The notes beneath the pieces were generated by a model. The model made no database searches. It saw only the letters and a list, made by a program, of their open reading frames with translations, and was not told where the DNA came from. A DNA stretch of 64,000 nt from Dehalococcoidia bacterium. Lineage in GTDB: Bacteria > Chloroflexota > Dehalococcoidia > DSTF01 > JACRBR01. This document shows, in pieces, positions 8,056 to 17,985 of this stretch; the stretch's first letter is position 1; the number at the start of each line of letters is the position of its first letter. The position numbers were made by a program, and so were the translations under genes. Location of the stretch: contig JAKFYB010000015.1 of the NCBI GenBank assembly GCA_021731085.1, positions 1 to 64,000 of the forward strand. Direction: 5' to 3'.

Positions 8056-9330
8056 TTATGCGGACGTGTAGGTGACAGGCAAGTGCTTGATGCCGCCGAT
8101 GAACGTCGAACGCAAGCGCTGCACGTCGCCATCGACGTGGATGTCGGGGAAGCGGCGGAACAGCTCCTCGAAGATGACCTTCAGTTCGAGGCGCGCGAAC
8201 CCGGCGCCCAGGCAGAAGTGCTCTCCGATACCGAACGCCAGGTGGTCATTGGGCGCGCGCGTCACATCGAACCTGTACGGGTCGGCGAAGACGTCCTCGT
8301 CGCGGTTCACAGAGCCGTACCACATGACGACGCGCTGGCCCTCCTTGATCTGCTGGCCACGGAGTTCCGTGTCGCGTGTGGCGACGCGTGCCATGTGGGC
8401 GACGGGCGACGTCCAGCGGAGGATCTCCTCGACAGCCGTGGAACTGAGCAGCGCGGGGTTGTCGAGCACCTTCTGCTTCTCAGCCGGATTCTCGTGCAGC
8501 GCGAGCATGCCTCCGGAAATCGCGTTTCGCGTCGTCTCGTTTCCGGCGACGATCAGGAGGAAGGCGAACCAGAGGATGTCTTCGTCGTTGAGCTTGTCGC
8601 CATCCAACTCCGCTTCGATCAGCAGGCCAACGAGGTCGTCCTTCCAGTCCTTGCGGTGGGCCTGGATGAAGTTCGCCCAGTACTGGAACATCTGCATAGA
8701 GCCGCTGGTGATCGTTTGACGCGCGGCCTCGACCGTGCCGCGCTCGGCCTCGGGCACGTCGGTCTGGTACTCCGGGTCGCCGCCGCCGAGCACCTTGTTC
8801 GTGAGGTCGAACATAAGGTTCCAGTCGGAGCGCGGGCAGCCCATCATCTCGCAGATGACGGCGAGCGGCAGCAGGGCTGCGACCTCGGTTACGAAGTCGA
8901 CGCCGGGCTTCTTCTCGATGTCATCGAGGATGCGCGTGACGATGTCGCGGATGTGGATCTCCATCGCGCCGACCGCGCGCGGCGTGAAACCCTTGTTCAC
9001 GAGACGGCGCAGGCGGACATGACGCGGCGGGTCGGTGGTGATCAGCATCTTGCCGAAGCCCTGCATCACCTCGTCCATCGGGTTCTTAATGACGGGTTCC
9101 ATCTGCGTGATTCCGTGGCTGGAGATGTACAGCTCAGGATTCCGCGAGATCGCGATGACATCGGCGTATTTCGTGACGTTCCAGAAGCCTCGCATCACTT
9201 CGTTCTCGGCGTTCCAGTGCACGGGCGCTTCGCGGCGCAACATGCGGAAGACCTCGTGCGCCTGGTTCGTCTCGAAGATTTCGGGGTCGGTCAGGTCGAT
9301 GTCGTTCGGGCTGAGGGAGAGCTGTGTCAT
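8056..9330 (-). CDS. Cytochrome P450
   Basis: The 424-residue soluble P450 shows the I-helix AGNETTR (262-268), the K-helix EILR (302-305) and the heme loop FGIGEHFCLG with Cys373. It resembles bacterial steroid/lipid-side-chain P450s of the CYP125/CYP142 type (NVTKYADV, AFGIGEHFCLGA), but the substrate cannot be fixed from sequence. The start at 9330 has AGGA eight bases upstream and begins MTQLSLSP; 12 further in-frame codons upstream look non-native. A ferredoxin gene ends 68 bp upstream in the same direction and is the likely electron donor, followed further upstream by a CoA transferase. This points to oxidation of a CoA-linked or sterol-like lipid. Confidence 0.93.
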   Translation of the reverse strand: MTQLSLSPNDIDLTDPEIFETNQAHEVFRMLRREAPVHWNAENEVMRGFWNVTKYADVIAISRNPELYISSHGITQMEPVIKNPMDEVMQGFGKMLITTDPPRHVRLRRLVNKGFTPRAVGAMEIHIRDIVTRILDDIEKKPGVDFVTEVAALLPLAVICEMMGCPRSDWNLMFDLTNKVLGGGDPEYQTDVPEAERGTVEAARQTITSGSMQMFQYWANFIQAHRKDWKDDLVGLLIEAELDGDKLNDEDILWFAFLLIVAGNETTRNAISGGMLALHENPAEKQKVLDNPALLSSTAVEEILRWTSPVAHMARVATRDTELRGQQIKEGQRVVMWYGSVNRDEDVFADPYRFDVTRAPNDHLAFGIGEHFCLGAGFARLELKVIFEELFRRFPDIHVDGDVQRLRSTFIGGIKHLPVTYTSA

Positions 9331-9398
9331 CGAAGTTCCTGTTCTGCTGGTCCGTCTCGCACTCAAGGTCGGCTATGCCGACGGCGGAGAGTAGGCGC

Positions 9399-9599
9399 CT
9401 ACTTCTGTTCTTTCTGCCAGCGCACGGCTTGCCGCGGGCACAAGCGCACGGCGTTCTCGACGTTCGTGCGCAGTTCGTCGGGCACTTCATCGACGAGCAC
9501 GTACGCAAGGTCGTCGTCGCGCACCTCGAAAACCTCAGGCGCGGCGGCCTGGCACTTCATGTTGCCTTCACAAAGGTCGTGGTCGACCGTCACCTTCAT
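9399..9599 (-). CDS. [3Fe-4S] ferredoxin, P450 partner
   Basis: The 66-residue protein MKVTVDHDLCEGNMKC has the single-cluster pattern of P450-linked ferredoxins: Cys10, Cys16 and Cys54-Pro. The middle cluster position that would be the fourth cysteine is not Cys (CEGNMKCQAAAP), which indicates a 3Fe-4S rather than a 4Fe-4S cluster. It lies directly upstream of the P450 gene and is co-directional with it, so it very likely passes electrons to that enzyme. An in-frame extension upstream to 9842 is antisense-like and rejected. Confidence 0.9.
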   Translation of the reverse strand: MKVTVDHDLCEGNMKCQAAAPEVFEVRDDDLAYVLVDEVPDELRTNVENAVRLCPRQAVRWQKEQK

Positions 9600-9663
9600 C
9601 GCGTGCCTCCAAGAACGGGGCTGGCTGGCGATTGGAGTATACGGAGGGAACGCGTCTGAGGGA

Positions 9664-10845
9664 TCAGATGACTTTCTTGTCGCGGAGGGCTGTGATGTCC
9701 TCCCACGTGTACCCGAGGTCGAGCAGGATCTCCTCCGTATGCTGGCCCAGTTCGGGCGCGGAGGCGGCGATGATTGCGGGTGTGTCCGAGAACTTCCATG
9801 GCTGGCCAACGACCTTCGTCGGGCCCGCGATCGGATGGTCAACGGTGAGCAGATAGTCGTTGTCCGCCGCCTGCTGGTCGGAGAGAAGGGCGTCGTAGTC
9901 CTGCACCGGCGCGCAAATCATGTCGTGTGCTTCCAGCACGGCGATCCAGTCGGCAGTGGTCTTCACAAGAAACTTGTCGTCGAGCAGCTTGTAGAGCTCG
10001 AGGATGTTGACGGCGCGAGAGAGTCCGTTCGCGAAGCGCTCGTCGTGTTCGAGTTCGGGCATCGCGACGGCGGCGCAGAACGCGGGCCAGCGGTCATCGC
10101 CGACGCCGCCGACTACGGCCCAGCCGTCCGCAGTCTGGAACGTGCGCCAGATCGTCGGGAGGTAGGCGTGGCCGCGGCCGCTGCGCCGCTTGCGTCCGCC
10201 AAGGATGTACGTCTGCAGCTCCCACGCCTGCGAGGCGATCGCCGAACCAAACAGCGACGTGTCGATGCGCTGACCGCGGCCCGTGTGCTCGCGCGCGTAC
10301 AGCGCGGCGATGACGGACATCGCGAGATTCATGGCGCCGATGTAGTCGACGATGGCGACGCCGACGGGCAGCGGCCCGCCCTCGTCCTCACCCGTCATCG
10401 ACATCAGGCCGCTGCGGGCCTGGGCGGCGATGTCGAACGCCGGGTGCTTCGCCTTGTAACCATTGTCGCCCCAGCCGGACGCGTGGGCGTAGATCAGGCG
10501 ATCGTTGAGTGGGCTGAGATCGTCGTAGCCAACGCCGAGGCGTTCCATGACGCCGGGGCGAAAGTTGTGCACGACGACATCGAGCTGGGGCGTCATGCGC
10601 TTCACGATCTCGACGGCTTCAGGCGACTTGAGATTGAGCGTGATGCTGCGCTTGCCGCGGCTGTGCGCGAGGTGATACGCGCTCACACCGTTGTGCACCT
10701 GCAGGAGGCGGCCGAAGTCACCGAAGACGAGCGCCTCGGCCTTGATCACGTCCGCGCCCATGTCGGCCATGACGAGCGTCGCCTGCGGCCCCTGCTGGAA
10801 CACAGTGAAGTCGAGCACGCGCACGCCATCGAGGGGACCGGGCAT
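9664..10845 (-). CDS. CaiB/BaiF family (type III) CoA transferase
   Basis: The 393-residue protein starts MPGPLDGVRVLDFT and carries family III motifs: ADMGADVIKAE near residue 28, a central YAHASGWGDNG and FDIAAQARSGLMSMTG with the catalytic-Asp region. Family III enzymes move CoA between carboxylic acids, as in carnitine, bile-acid and aromatic acid pathways. It sits upstream of the ferredoxin-P450 pair in the same direction, suggesting that the CoA ester it makes enters the same oxidative pathway. The acid substrate is not evident. Confidence 0.92.
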   Translation of the reverse strand: MPGPLDGVRVLDFTVFQQGPQATLVMADMGADVIKAEALVFGDFGRLLQVHNGVSAYHLAHSRGKRSITLNLKSPEAVEIVKRMTPQLDVVVHNFRPGVMERLGVGYDDLSPLNDRLIYAHASGWGDNGYKAKHPAFDIAAQARSGLMSMTGEDEGGPLPVGVAIVDYIGAMNLAMSVIAALYAREHTGRGQRIDTSLFGSAIASQAWELQTYILGGRKRRSGRGHAYLPTIWRTFQTADGWAVVGGVGDDRWPAFCAAVAMPELEHDERFANGLSRAVNILELYKLLDDKFLVKTTADWIAVLEAHDMICAPVQDYDALLSDQQAADNDYLLTVDHPIAGPTKVVGQPWKFSDTPAIIAASAPELGQHTEEILLDLGYTWEDITALRDKKVI

Positions 10846-10892
10846 GGGGAGAACCTCCGAGATGGCATCGTATCAGCAGCGAAAGACGGGGA

Positions 10893-12053
10893 CTATCCGC
10901 GATAGACGCGCTCGCCAGAAACCCAAACCTCCGTGACCGACAGCGAATCATCAAGCAGAACGAAATCCGCCGACAGCCCGGGCGCAAGCGAGCCGACGCG
11001 ATCCGCGACACGCATCGCTCGCGCGGGAACGGTGGACGCCATCGCCCAGGCTTCGTGCAGTGGAACATCCATGTGCGCTACGGCATTGCGCACCGTCTGG
11101 TCGAGCGTGATGACGCCGCCGATGATCGTGTTGTCGGCGACGCGGACCGCCTTCCCGCCTTCGACGCGGATGGGCTGGCCCTCCCACTCGCCATCGCCGT
11201 CAGCGGTGCCAGCGAGCGGCATCGCGTCCGTGATCAGCGCCACGTGTTCGTGGCCCTTGGCGCGCATGAGCACGCGGGCGACGGCGTAGTCGACGTGAGC
11301 GCCGTCGCCAATCAGCTCCGCCGTGACCGCATCCGACGTCATCACCGCGCCGAGCACGCCGGGGTCGCGGTGGACGAGCGGGCGCATCGCGTTGAAGCAG
11401 TGCGTGACGTGCGTGACGCCGCGCTCGATCGCGTGCATCGCCTGCTCGTACGACGCGTCCGTGTGCCCCATCGCGGCGACACCGCCGGACGCGACGACGG
11501 CATCGATCAGTGCATCCGCGCCCGGAAGTTCGGGCGCGATGGTCATCTGCGTGATGTTGTGGCCGGATGCGTCGTCGAGTTCACCGTACTCATCGGCACT
11601 CGGCGCGCGGAGCCAACGCGGGGGGAAGGCGCCTTTTCGCACAGGGTTGATGTACGGCCCTTCGAGGTGAAATCCGAGCGCGCGCGCCGAGCCCGGCGCC
11701 TGACCGATAGCCGGCGCGACTGCGCGCAGCCGCCGCACGATATCGTCATGGTTGCTGCCGGACGTGCTGACGAGGAACGAGGTCACGCCGCGCCGGACGA
11801 CCCAGGCGGCATAGCGTCGTATCTCCTCCGGATCGTCCGACATGAGGCTGAACCCACCGCCGCCGTGGACGTGAACATCGATAAGGCCCGGGCCGAGGTA
11901 TCGCCCGCCTACGTCGACAACGGTCGCATCGTCAGGCGGCGTTTGCGCGGGCGAAAGCACTCCCTCGATCCGATCGCCGGAGACTAGCAGCCCGCCTTCT
12001 TCGATGCCGTACTCGCGGATGAGGCGGGCGTTGATGATTGCTGTTCGGGGCAT
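10893..12053 (-). CDS. nagA: N-acetylglucosamine-6-phosphate deacetylase
   Basis: NagA removes acetate from GlcNAc-6-phosphate in amino-sugar recycling. The 386-residue protein has the amidohydrolase opening GPGLIDVHVHGGGG (metal HxH), HLEGPYINPVRKGAF with the metal Glu, then GHTDASYEQ and HCFNAMRPLVHRDPG. The late ALITDAMPLAG carries the catalytic Asp. Length and motif order match NagA throughout. No nagB or transporter is adjacent, so the gene stands alone between a CoA transferase and a DNA glycosylase. Confidence 0.94.
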   Translation of the reverse strand: MPRTAIINARLIREYGIEEGGLLVSGDRIEGVLSPAQTPPDDATVVDVGGRYLGPGLIDVHVHGGGGFSLMSDDPEEIRRYAAWVVRRGVTSFLVSTSGSNHDDIVRRLRAVAPAIGQAPGSARALGFHLEGPYINPVRKGAFPPRWLRAPSADEYGELDDASGHNITQMTIAPELPGADALIDAVVASGGVAAMGHTDASYEQAMHAIERGVTHVTHCFNAMRPLVHRDPGVLGAVMTSDAVTAELIGDGAHVDYAVARVLMRAKGHEHVALITDAMPLAGTADGDGEWEGQPIRVEGGKAVRVADNTIIGGVITLDQTVRNAVAHMDVPLHEAWAMASTVPARAMRVADRVGSLAPGLSADFVLLDDSLSVTEVWVSGERVYRG

Positions 12054-12065
12054 AGCGCCTCACGC

Positions 12066-12092
12066 GGGCGGCCACGTAGGGCCGCCCCTACG
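12066..12092. repeat. Interspersed palindromic repeat, copy A1
   Basis: Between nagA and the glycosylase lies a GC-rich palindromic element. Positions 12066-12086 are identical, as reverse complement, to 59604-59624. It can fold on its own (GGCGGCC with GGCCGCC). Confidence 0.6.
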
Positions 12093-12094
12093 TC

Positions 12095-12922
12095 TTACTT
12101 CTGGCAGTTGCGGCACCAGCTTGTGATGCGCTGGTTCGGCGAGATCTCGCTGATGTGCAGGCCGCAGCGTGGACAGCGGCCCTCATCCTTGGCGGCCCCC
12201 GGCGGCGCGCCCTTACGGTGAATCTTCAAGTGCTCACGCCACTCCTGATAGTCGAGTTCGTCCCGGAAGTGATCGCGCAGGATGGGAATGCTGCGATCGA
12301 AGACCTTGTGGATCGCCGCATACAGCCGGCCGATGTCGTCGTCGTTCATCGTCGAGCGCTTGCGGAACGGATCGAGCCGCGCCTCGAAGAGGATCTCGTC
12401 GGAGTACGCGTTGCCGAGGCCGGCGAGGAACTTTTGATTTGTGAGAACGTTTTTGATCTGGCCGGGATGCTTCTTGATGCGTGCGCGGAACTCCTCTTCG
12501 GAGACAGCGAGCGCGTCCGGGCCCATCTCGCCAAAGACGGGTAACGTCGCCAATTGCTCCGGCGCGACGACGTAGATCTTGCCCATGAGGAGCGCGTCGC
12601 TGTAGCGCAGCTGCTTGCCGTTCTCGAACGTCAGGACGAAGCACGTCTTAGCGTACTTTTTCTGCTTTGGTTCGACGTACTGGAAGCGCCCGGTGAGCAT
12701 CGGGTTGACGACGAGAATGCGCTCATCGGCGAGCGGCATGAGGAGAAACTTGCCCTGCCGAAGCGTCGTGCCGAAGCGATTGCCGGTGAGCGTCGCCGCG
12801 AAGTCAGCCGCGCCGGTGCGGATCACGTGCGGGATGAGTCCCTCCGCCTGCGTGATCTCGACGCCGACGATGCGCTCGTTGAAGTACTCGCGAATGGCTT
12901 CGAGATCGGGAATCTCTGGCAT
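12095..12922 (-). CDS. Formamidopyrimidine-DNA glycosylase family protein (Fpg/MutM/Nei)
   Basis: This base-excision repair glycosylase/AP lyase has 275 residues. The mature N terminus is Pro2-Glu3 (MPEIPDLE), the catalytic pair of the family. Middle features are LRYSDALLMGK and the helix-two-turn-helix region with GLGNAYSDEILFEA. The C-terminal zinc finger is present as CPRCG near residue 250 and CRNCQ at the end. The opening MPEIPDLE and the YSDALLMGK stretch differ a little from classic MutM, so the preferred lesion could be Nei-like. It is preceded by an unrelated VOC gene. Confidence 0.9.
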   Translation of the reverse strand: MPEIPDLEAIREYFNERIVGVEITQAEGLIPHVIRTGAADFAATLTGNRFGTTLRQGKFLLMPLADERILVVNPMLTGRFQYVEPKQKKYAKTCFVLTFENGKQLRYSDALLMGKIYVVAPEQLATLPVFGEMGPDALAVSEEEFRARIKKHPGQIKNVLTNQKFLAGLGNAYSDEILFEARLDPFRKRSTMNDDDIGRLYAAIHKVFDRSIPILRDHFRDELDYQEWREHLKIHRKGAPPGAAKDEGRCPRCGLHISEISPNQRITSWCRNCQK

Positions 12923-12974
12923 GCGTGTAGGTTACCGGGGACTGGTTACGGGTTACAGGCGCGCCTGGCGAGAT

Positions 12975-13442
12975 CTACGCGCCTTCCTTTGGTGGTGGGC
13001 CGCCGAGGAAGCCGGGCACGTCGAGCTGCTGGTAGAGCTGGAAGAGGACGCCGCCCGACTTCTTCGGGTGGATGAACATCTCCTTCCAGTCGTACGAGAC
13101 GCGCGGGCCGCCGAACGGCTCGATGCCGCATTCGCGCAGGCCGCTCGCCGCCTTGTCGGCGTCCTCGACCTCGAGCGTGACGTGATGCAGGCCGGGGCCG
13201 CGCTCGCGGAGGAACTTGGCGACGAAGCTCTCCTCGCCGATAGGCTCGAGGATCTCCCATTGCATCTGGCGTTGGCCGTCGGCGCCGGGCACATCGACGA
13301 CGACGCCGGCGAAGCCTTCCTTCTCGTTGCGAAAGCGACCGGCTTCCTTCCAACCGAAGACGTTGGTGAAGAAGGCGAGTTGCTCCTCCAGGTTCCAGAC
13401 GGCCATGCTGACGTGATCAACGCGCTTGAGTCCCAGTGCCAC
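12975..13442 (-). CDS. VOC superfamily protein, methylmalonyl-CoA epimerase-like
   Basis: The 155-residue protein has two beta-alpha-beta-beta-beta modules. The first opens LKRVDHVSMAVWNLE with His10 as likely metal ligand; the second has GPGLHHVTLEVEDAD. This is the layout of glyoxalase/methylmalonyl-CoA epimerase proteins, with metal ligands expected to be His, Glu/Gln, His and Glu. The start is GTG 13442 with GGAGG at good spacing. No mutase or carboxylase genes are adjacent, so the epimerase function is tentative. Confidence 0.75.
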   Translation of the reverse strand: MALGLKRVDHVSMAVWNLEEQLAFFTNVFGWKEAGRFRNEKEGFAGVVVDVPGADGQRQMQWEILEPIGEESFVAKFLRERGPGLHHVTLEVEDADKAASGLRECGIEPFGGPRVSYDWKEMFIHPKKSGGVLFQLYQQLDVPGFLGGPPPKEGA

Positions 13443-13609
13443 AAATCCTCCGAGTCGCTGTGTGGCGGGCGGGTGCCCGTGCGGTGCTGCGCTGGAGCGC
13501 TGCGTAGAGACATTGAATCAGGTTTGCGGCCGGAGATCACGTTGACGCGCAGTTCGCCGCTCCGTTGGAGGCGCGACCTGGCGTGCATCCTCCACCATCC
13601 CGGCACACG

Positions 13610-13632
13610 GAAAACGCGGGCTGAAAGCCCGC
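13610..13632. repeat. Interspersed hairpin repeat, copy B1
   Basis: A 7-bp stem (13616-13622 with 13626-13632) closed by GAA. The 23 bases 13610-13632 are identical to 40683-40705. It lies downstream of the secreted protein gene 13664-14941, so it could also end that transcript. Confidence 0.65.
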
Positions 13633-13663
13633 CCTCCGTCTTCTGTACATGGGCGATTGGCCC

Positions 13664-14941
13664 CTACGGGCACTGGCCGGCGGGCGAGATCAGGCTCGCC
13701 AGCGTGCCCATATCGGCCGGATTGATGGTGCCGTCCTTCGTGATATCGAACTCCACGAGGTATTGCGGCGTCATCGACGTGCCGAAGGCGCTCGCCAACG
13801 CACCCTGGTCGGCCACGTTTACGATTCGGTCGGCGTTCAATGACGCGATTTCGCATCCATCACGCGCGCCCGCGCCGCCCGCATCGCCGTCTGTGTCGTT
13901 AGATGCGGGATTGCTGTTGTAGAAGCAGGTCTCGATCCGCGTGGCGATCTTGTCGGCGTCGCCATCGCCCGTCGGGCCGCATGCTGTGACGGCGGGCTTG
14001 CTCAGGACATCGCTCGGGTTCGTTCCGAGCGTGCACTCGATCGCATCGAGGAATCGGTCACCGTCGGTGTCGCGGCGCAGCGGGTTGGTCGCGGCCGTCG
14101 CGGGCGGGCAAGCAGGGCCGGGCAGCGAGAGTTCGTCTGCGTCGGAGAGTCCGTCGTTGTCGTCGTCCGTGTCGCCGCAGCCGTCGCCAAGCAGGTCCGA
14201 GTTCACGTGCGTGAGGTCATCGAACGGCCGTGCGGGCGGCAGGTTGATGTGGTTGTCGTGGTTGAAGCCGATGGCCTTCGTGTTCACTTCAGGCGATGGG
14301 CACGCCAGAACAAAGTCGACGGACGCGTTGTCTGTGTCCGACACCCGGGTGAGGCTGCTGGTGCCATCGCCAACGCCGAATGGCGACGCAGGTCCACCCT
14401 TGATCGGCGGCCCGAGATAGCCACCGTACGGGACACAGTCCACCCAGTTGCTCATGGTTGTGCGCGTCCAAGTCGGTGGATTCAGCGGGAACGCGCCCCC
14501 GCCACCGCCGTGGCAGATCATGCCGGCGGATGGCAGCGTCACCGGCGTGAATGTGAAGTCCGGCGTGACACCGGACGCCGTGGCGAACGCTGGGGTTCCC
14601 ATCAACCACCGGCCGTTCGCGACGCCGGTGGCCACGTTAGTCGGAATCTCCAGGATGTCGCCGCCATAGGAGCCGTCGGAGTTGAAGTACCCGAGGATCG
14701 AGTGAGCGGTGATGTTCTGGCCGCCCGCGAGCATCCGCATCTCGACGTACTGAACGTCGGGATCGCCCGCGCGGCCGAACATCACCTCGTCGATGACCTC
14801 GAAGTGAAAGGCACCTTCCGCCTTTTCCGGGCGGGGCGCAGTGATCGTGAGCACCGTGAACACCAGTGCGGCGGCGATGGCGGCGAACCGCAGGACGTGC
14901 GGCGCGTGTGAGGAGTGGGTTGAGGACTGGAGCAGTCTCAT
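13664..14941 (-). CDS. Secreted protein with calcium-binding and dockerin-like C-terminal repeats
   Basis: The 425-residue protein has a signal peptide (hydrophobic stretch around residues 18-35, cleaved near AEGA). A domain of unknown function with CHGGGGG and WVDCVPYGGY follows. From about residue 255 come thrombospondin type-3-like Ca repeats (GDTDDDNDGLSDADE, DTDGDRFLDAIE). The end is dockerin-like: two halves with LNADRIVNVADQ and DITKDGTINPADMGTLA. The same C-terminal module ends the giant subtilase at 23225, so the two products share an anchoring or calcium-dependent assembly mode. No cohesin is in the window. The catalytic role, if any, is unknown. Confidence 0.75.
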   Translation of the reverse strand: MRLLQSSTHSSHAPHVLRFAAIAAALVFTVLTITAPRPEKAEGAFHFEVIDEVMFGRAGDPDVQYVEMRMLAGGQNITAHSILGYFNSDGSYGGDILEIPTNVATGVANGRWLMGTPAFATASGVTPDFTFTPVTLPSAGMICHGGGGGAFPLNPPTWTRTTMSNWVDCVPYGGYLGPPIKGGPASPFGVGDGTSSLTRVSDTDNASVDFVLACPSPEVNTKAIGFNHDNHINLPPARPFDDLTHVNSDLLGDGCGDTDDDNDGLSDADELSLPGPACPPATAATNPLRRDTDGDRFLDAIECTLGTNPSDVLSKPAVTACGPTGDGDADKIATRIETCFYNSNPASNDTDGDAGGAGARDGCEIASLNADRIVNVADQGALASAFGTSMTPQYLVEFDITKDGTINPADMGTLASLISPAGQCP

Positions 14942-15060
14942 GCCTGATTCCTTCCTGGCGGGGTGAAGACGCTAATCCTACTACGTCAGCACATGCTCCG
15001 GGGATGTCCATTCGCATTGCAGTCTTCATTCGTATTCTGAGCGCCCACGGATCAGGCAAA

Positions 15061-15096
15061 GGAAAGGGGCAGGTCGCGCGCAACCTGCCCCTTTCC
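15061..15096 (-). terminator. Terminator of the heat-shock operon
   Basis: A perfect 14-bp stem (15061-15074 with 15083-15096) has an 8-nt loop. On the minus strand it follows the clpC stop at 15114 by 17 bp and runs into TTTG. It should end the dnaJ-hspR-TA-clpC transcript. Confidence 0.8.
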
Positions 15097-15113
15097 GTCT
15101 CGATATGACCTTC

Positions 15114-17579
15114 CTATGCCGGAACTGCCTCGCGTTCCGGTTCGGCCACGGGCGCTTCCGCCCGTCCGAAGGTGAACTCCTCGCCGTCGTAGTCCACGCG
15201 GACGACGTCGCCTTCCGCGAAGTCGCCGCCAAGGATGCGCTTGGCGAGCGGGTTCTCGATGCGGCGCTGGACGGTCCGGCGCAGGGGACGGGCGCCGTAC
15301 ACCGGGTCGTACCCCTCCTTGACGAGTTCGGCGCGGGCTGCCTCCGTCACTTCGAACTGCACCTGGCGGTCTCCAAGCCGCTTGCCGACTTCCGCCAGCA
15401 TGAGGTCGACGATCGGGCTCAGCTCCTTCACCGTCAGCGGCTCGAAGATGATGATCTCGTCGATGCGGTTGATGAATTCCGGCCGGAACGCCTCGCGCAG
15501 CGCCTTCTCCATCACGTCCTGCCGCTGGTCACGCTGGCTCTCGTCGGCGGCGCGGCTGGACACAAACCCGAACTTGCCCTTCGTATCGGACGTTGTGCCA
15601 AGGTTCGACGTCATGATGATGATCGTGTTCCGGAAGTCCACCGTCCGGCCCTGGCCGTCCGTCAACCGTCCGTCCTCGAGGATCTGGAGCAGCAGGTTGA
15701 ACAAGTCCGGGTGCGCCTTCTCGATCTCGTCGAACAGGATCACGCGGTACGGGCGGCGGCGAACGGCCTCCGTCAGCGACCCGCCATCGTCGTAGCCGAC
15801 GTACCCAGGCGGAGCGCCGACGACACGCGAGACTGTGTGCCTCTCCTGGTATTCGGACATGTCGAGCCGTATCATCGCCTCTTCGTCGTCGAACAGGTAG
15901 CCCGCCAAGGCGCGCGCCAATTCCGTCTTACCAACACCAGTCGGCCCGAGGAAAATGAAGCTTCCGATCGGCCGCTTCGGATCCTTGAGCCCGGCTCGCG
16001 CACGTCGCAACGCTTCGGCGACTGCTTCGACGGCCTTGTCCTGGCCGATAACGCGCTCGTGCAGCACTTCTTCGATGTGCAAGAGCTTTTCTGCCTCGCC
16101 CTCCATCATCTTCTGCACCGGGATGCCGGTGATGGATGCGATGAGATCGGCGATGTCGTGCTCTGTTACCGTCATGTCGGCCGTATGCGTCGCCTCCCAC
16201 TCGGCCTTCGCGGCGTCGTAGTCCGACTGCAACTTGAGCACGTCCTGCTTCAGGCGCGCGGACTCTTCAAAGTCCTCGCGAGTCGAGGAAGCATCAACTT
16301 CTAACTGCAGCTCTTCGAGCCGCTTCAGTAGGTCGCGCAGGTCCGGCGACAACGACTGCTGTTCGATGACGTGCTTGCTCGCCGCCTCGTCGATGAGGTC
16401 GATGGCCTTGTCCGGCAGGAAGCGCTCCGTCATGTAGCGATCGCTCAGGCGCGCTGCCGCTTCGAGCGCTTCGTCGGTGATCTTCACCTTGTGGTGCGCT
16501 TCGTACCGCGGACGCAGACCCTTGAGGATCTCGATCGCGTCCTCCACCGATGGCTCGTCGAGGAACACGGGCGAGAATCGCCGTTCGAGCGCGGGATCCT
16601 TTTCGATGTGCTTGCGATATTCATCGAGCGTGGTCGCGCCGATAACGCGCAGTTCGCCACGAGCCAGCGCGGGCTTCATCATCGTACTGGCATCGATCGC
16701 GCCTTCCGCCGCGCCGGCGCCCATCACCTGGTGCAGCTCGTCGATGAAGATGATGACTTCACCCTCGGCGCGGCGGATTTCGTCCATCACGGACTTCAGG
16801 CGCTCCTCGAACTCGCCCCGGAACTTCGAGCCCGCGACCATCGCGCCGATGTCGAGCGCGAGCAGGCGCTTTCCCTGGACGTTCTCCGGCACGTCGTCCG
16901 CGACGATCTTCTGCGCGAGGCCTTCGGCGATGGCCGTCTTACCAACGCCTGCCTCGCCGATGATGACGGGGTTGTTCTTCGTGCGGCGGTTCAGGATCTG
17001 CATGACGCGCTTGATCTCAAGCTCCCGCCCGATGACCGGATCGAGCTTGCCTTCGCGCGCCGCGGCGGTGAGGTCGACGCTGTACTTCTCCAGCGCGCCG
17101 TATCGGTTCTCCGCCGTAGGAGAATCCACGCGCGCGCTGCCACGCACCTCCTGCAGCGAACGGTATATGCGCTCCTTGTCGATGTTGAACGAGCGCAGGA
17201 TCTCGGCCGACTGACCGTCGCGCTCGTCGGCGATCGCGATGAGGATGTGCTCGACGCCCACGTATTCGTCCTTGAGCCGCTCAGACTCCGCGTTAGCCGT
17301 CTCGAGCATCTTGACGATGCGCGGCGTCGTGTACACCTGCACCACGTCGTAGCCCAACTTCGGCGAGCGGGCGAGTGTGTCCGCGACGCGTGCCGTCAGC
17401 GCAGACATATCGACCTGCATGTGGTCAAGGATCCGGCCGGCGAGCCCATCCTTATGCTGGAGCAGTGCGAGCAGCACGTGCTCGACGTCCCACTGCGAGT
17501 GGCGCTGCGTCCGCACCATCTCCTGCGAGGCCGCGAGCACCTCCTGCGCCTGCTGTGTGAATCTGTCTTGTCTCATCAT
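15114..17579 (-). CDS. clpC: ClpC-type AAA+ unfoldase (ATP-dependent Clp protease subunit)
   Basis: The 821-residue Hsp100 protein has two N-terminal Clp_N repeats ([26 protein letters not shown]). The first AAA module has GEAGVGKTA and [13 protein letters not shown] short middle region carries an UVR-like stretch ([18 protein letters not shown]), and the second AAA module has GPTGVGKTE. The tripeptide FGF in KGKFGFVSS sits where ClpC/ClpA carry the ClpP-docking loop, so it is more ClpC than ClpB. It has no long ClpB coiled-coil. The start at 17579 has AGGAAG upstream; the frame upstream overlaps vapC and is excluded. It is the last gene of the heat-shock operon, 16 bp after the toxin gene. 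Confidence 0.93.
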   Translation of the reverse strand: MMRQDRFTQQAQEVLAASQEMVRTQRHSQWDVEHVLLALLQHKDGLAGRILDHMQVDMSALTARVADTLARSPKLGYDVVQVYTTPRIVKMLETANAESERLKDEYVGVEHILIAIADERDGQSAEILRSFNIDKERIYRSLQEVRGSARVDSPTAENRYGALEKYSVDLTAAAREGKLDPVIGRELEIKRVMQILNRRTKNNPVIIGEAGVGKTAIAEGLAQKIVADDVPENVQGKRLLALDIGAMVAGSKFRGEFEERLKSVMDEIRRAEGEVIIFIDELHQVMGAGAAEGAIDASTMMKPALARGELRVIGATTLDEYRKHIEKDPALERRFSPVFLDEPSVEDAIEILKGLRPRYEAHHKVKITDEALEAAARLSDRYMTERFLPDKAIDLIDEAASKHVIEQQSLSPDLRDLLKRLEELQLEVDASSTREDFEESARLKQDVLKLQSDYDAAKAEWEATHTADMTVTEHDIADLIASITGIPVQKMMEGEAEKLLHIEEVLHERVIGQDKAVEAVAEALRRARAGLKDPKRPIGSFIFLGPTGVGKTELARALAGYLFDDEEAMIRLDMSEYQERHTVSRVVGAPPGYVGYDDGGSLTEAVRRRPYRVILFDEIEKAHPDLFNLLLQILEDGRLTDGQGRTVDFRNTIIIMTSNLGTTSDTKGKFGFVSSRAADESQRDQRQDVMEKALREAFRPEFINRIDEIIIFEPLTVKELSPIVDLMLAEVGKRLGDRQVQFEVTEAARAELVKEGYDPVYGARPLRRTVQRRIENPLAKRILGGDFAEGDVVRVDYDGEEFTFGRAEAPVAEPEREAVPA

Positions 17580-17595
17580 GTCGGTCTTCCTATCT

Positions 17596-17985
17596 CTACC
17601 AAAGTGTTTCGACGACGCCTTCAAATGCAGGATCGGTGGTGACTAGTAAGCCCCCATACAGCTGGGCCGTTGCTGCGATGATCCTGTCGTGCATCTCCAG
17701 CCGCGAACTGATTGCACGCACGGCAGCAAATACGTCGAGGTCGATTGGAGCGACGTGCAAGTTCGGCCTGAGACTTAGCTGATCAAGGATCAAGTCCATA
17801 GTCAGCGGAGTCTTCTGCTTCTCGACCAATCGCAACGCCTCAACGAGCACGATCAAGGGTACGACGATCGGTGTTCTCGTTGAAAAAGCCTCGCGGAGCG
17901 CCAGCCTTGCCCGTTCGGAGAGACGCTTGTCTCTCGCAAGAAACCAAAGAAGGCTGTGAGTGTCTGGAACGAGCGTGTTACTCAT
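17596..17985 (-). CDS. PIN-domain toxin (VapC-like ribonuclease)
   Basis: The 129-residue PIN protein carries the acidic residues of the nuclease: Asp8 in VPDTHSLLWFL, Glu49 in VLVEALRL, Asp99 or nearby in EMHDRIIAATA and Asp117 in VTTDPAF. VapC toxins cleave tRNA or rRNA when not held by their antitoxin. It overlaps the upstream antitoxin gene by 8 bp, so the two are translationally coupled. The pair sits inside the heat-shock operon between hspR and clpC, which is unusual; see findings. Confidence 0.85.
   Translation of the reverse strand: MSNTLVPDTHSLLWFLARDKRLSERARLALREAFSTRTPIVVPLIVLVEALRLVEKQKTPLTMDLILDQLSLRPNLHVAPIDLDVFAAVRAISSRLEMHDRIIAATAQLYGGLLVTTDPAFEGVVETLW

Noticed and set aside
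7999-10905. A 968-codon open frame on the plus strand across the P450, ferredoxin and CoA transferase genes.
   Set aside because: It is antisense to three genes with clear catalytic motifs; such long frames arise from GC-rich codon use.
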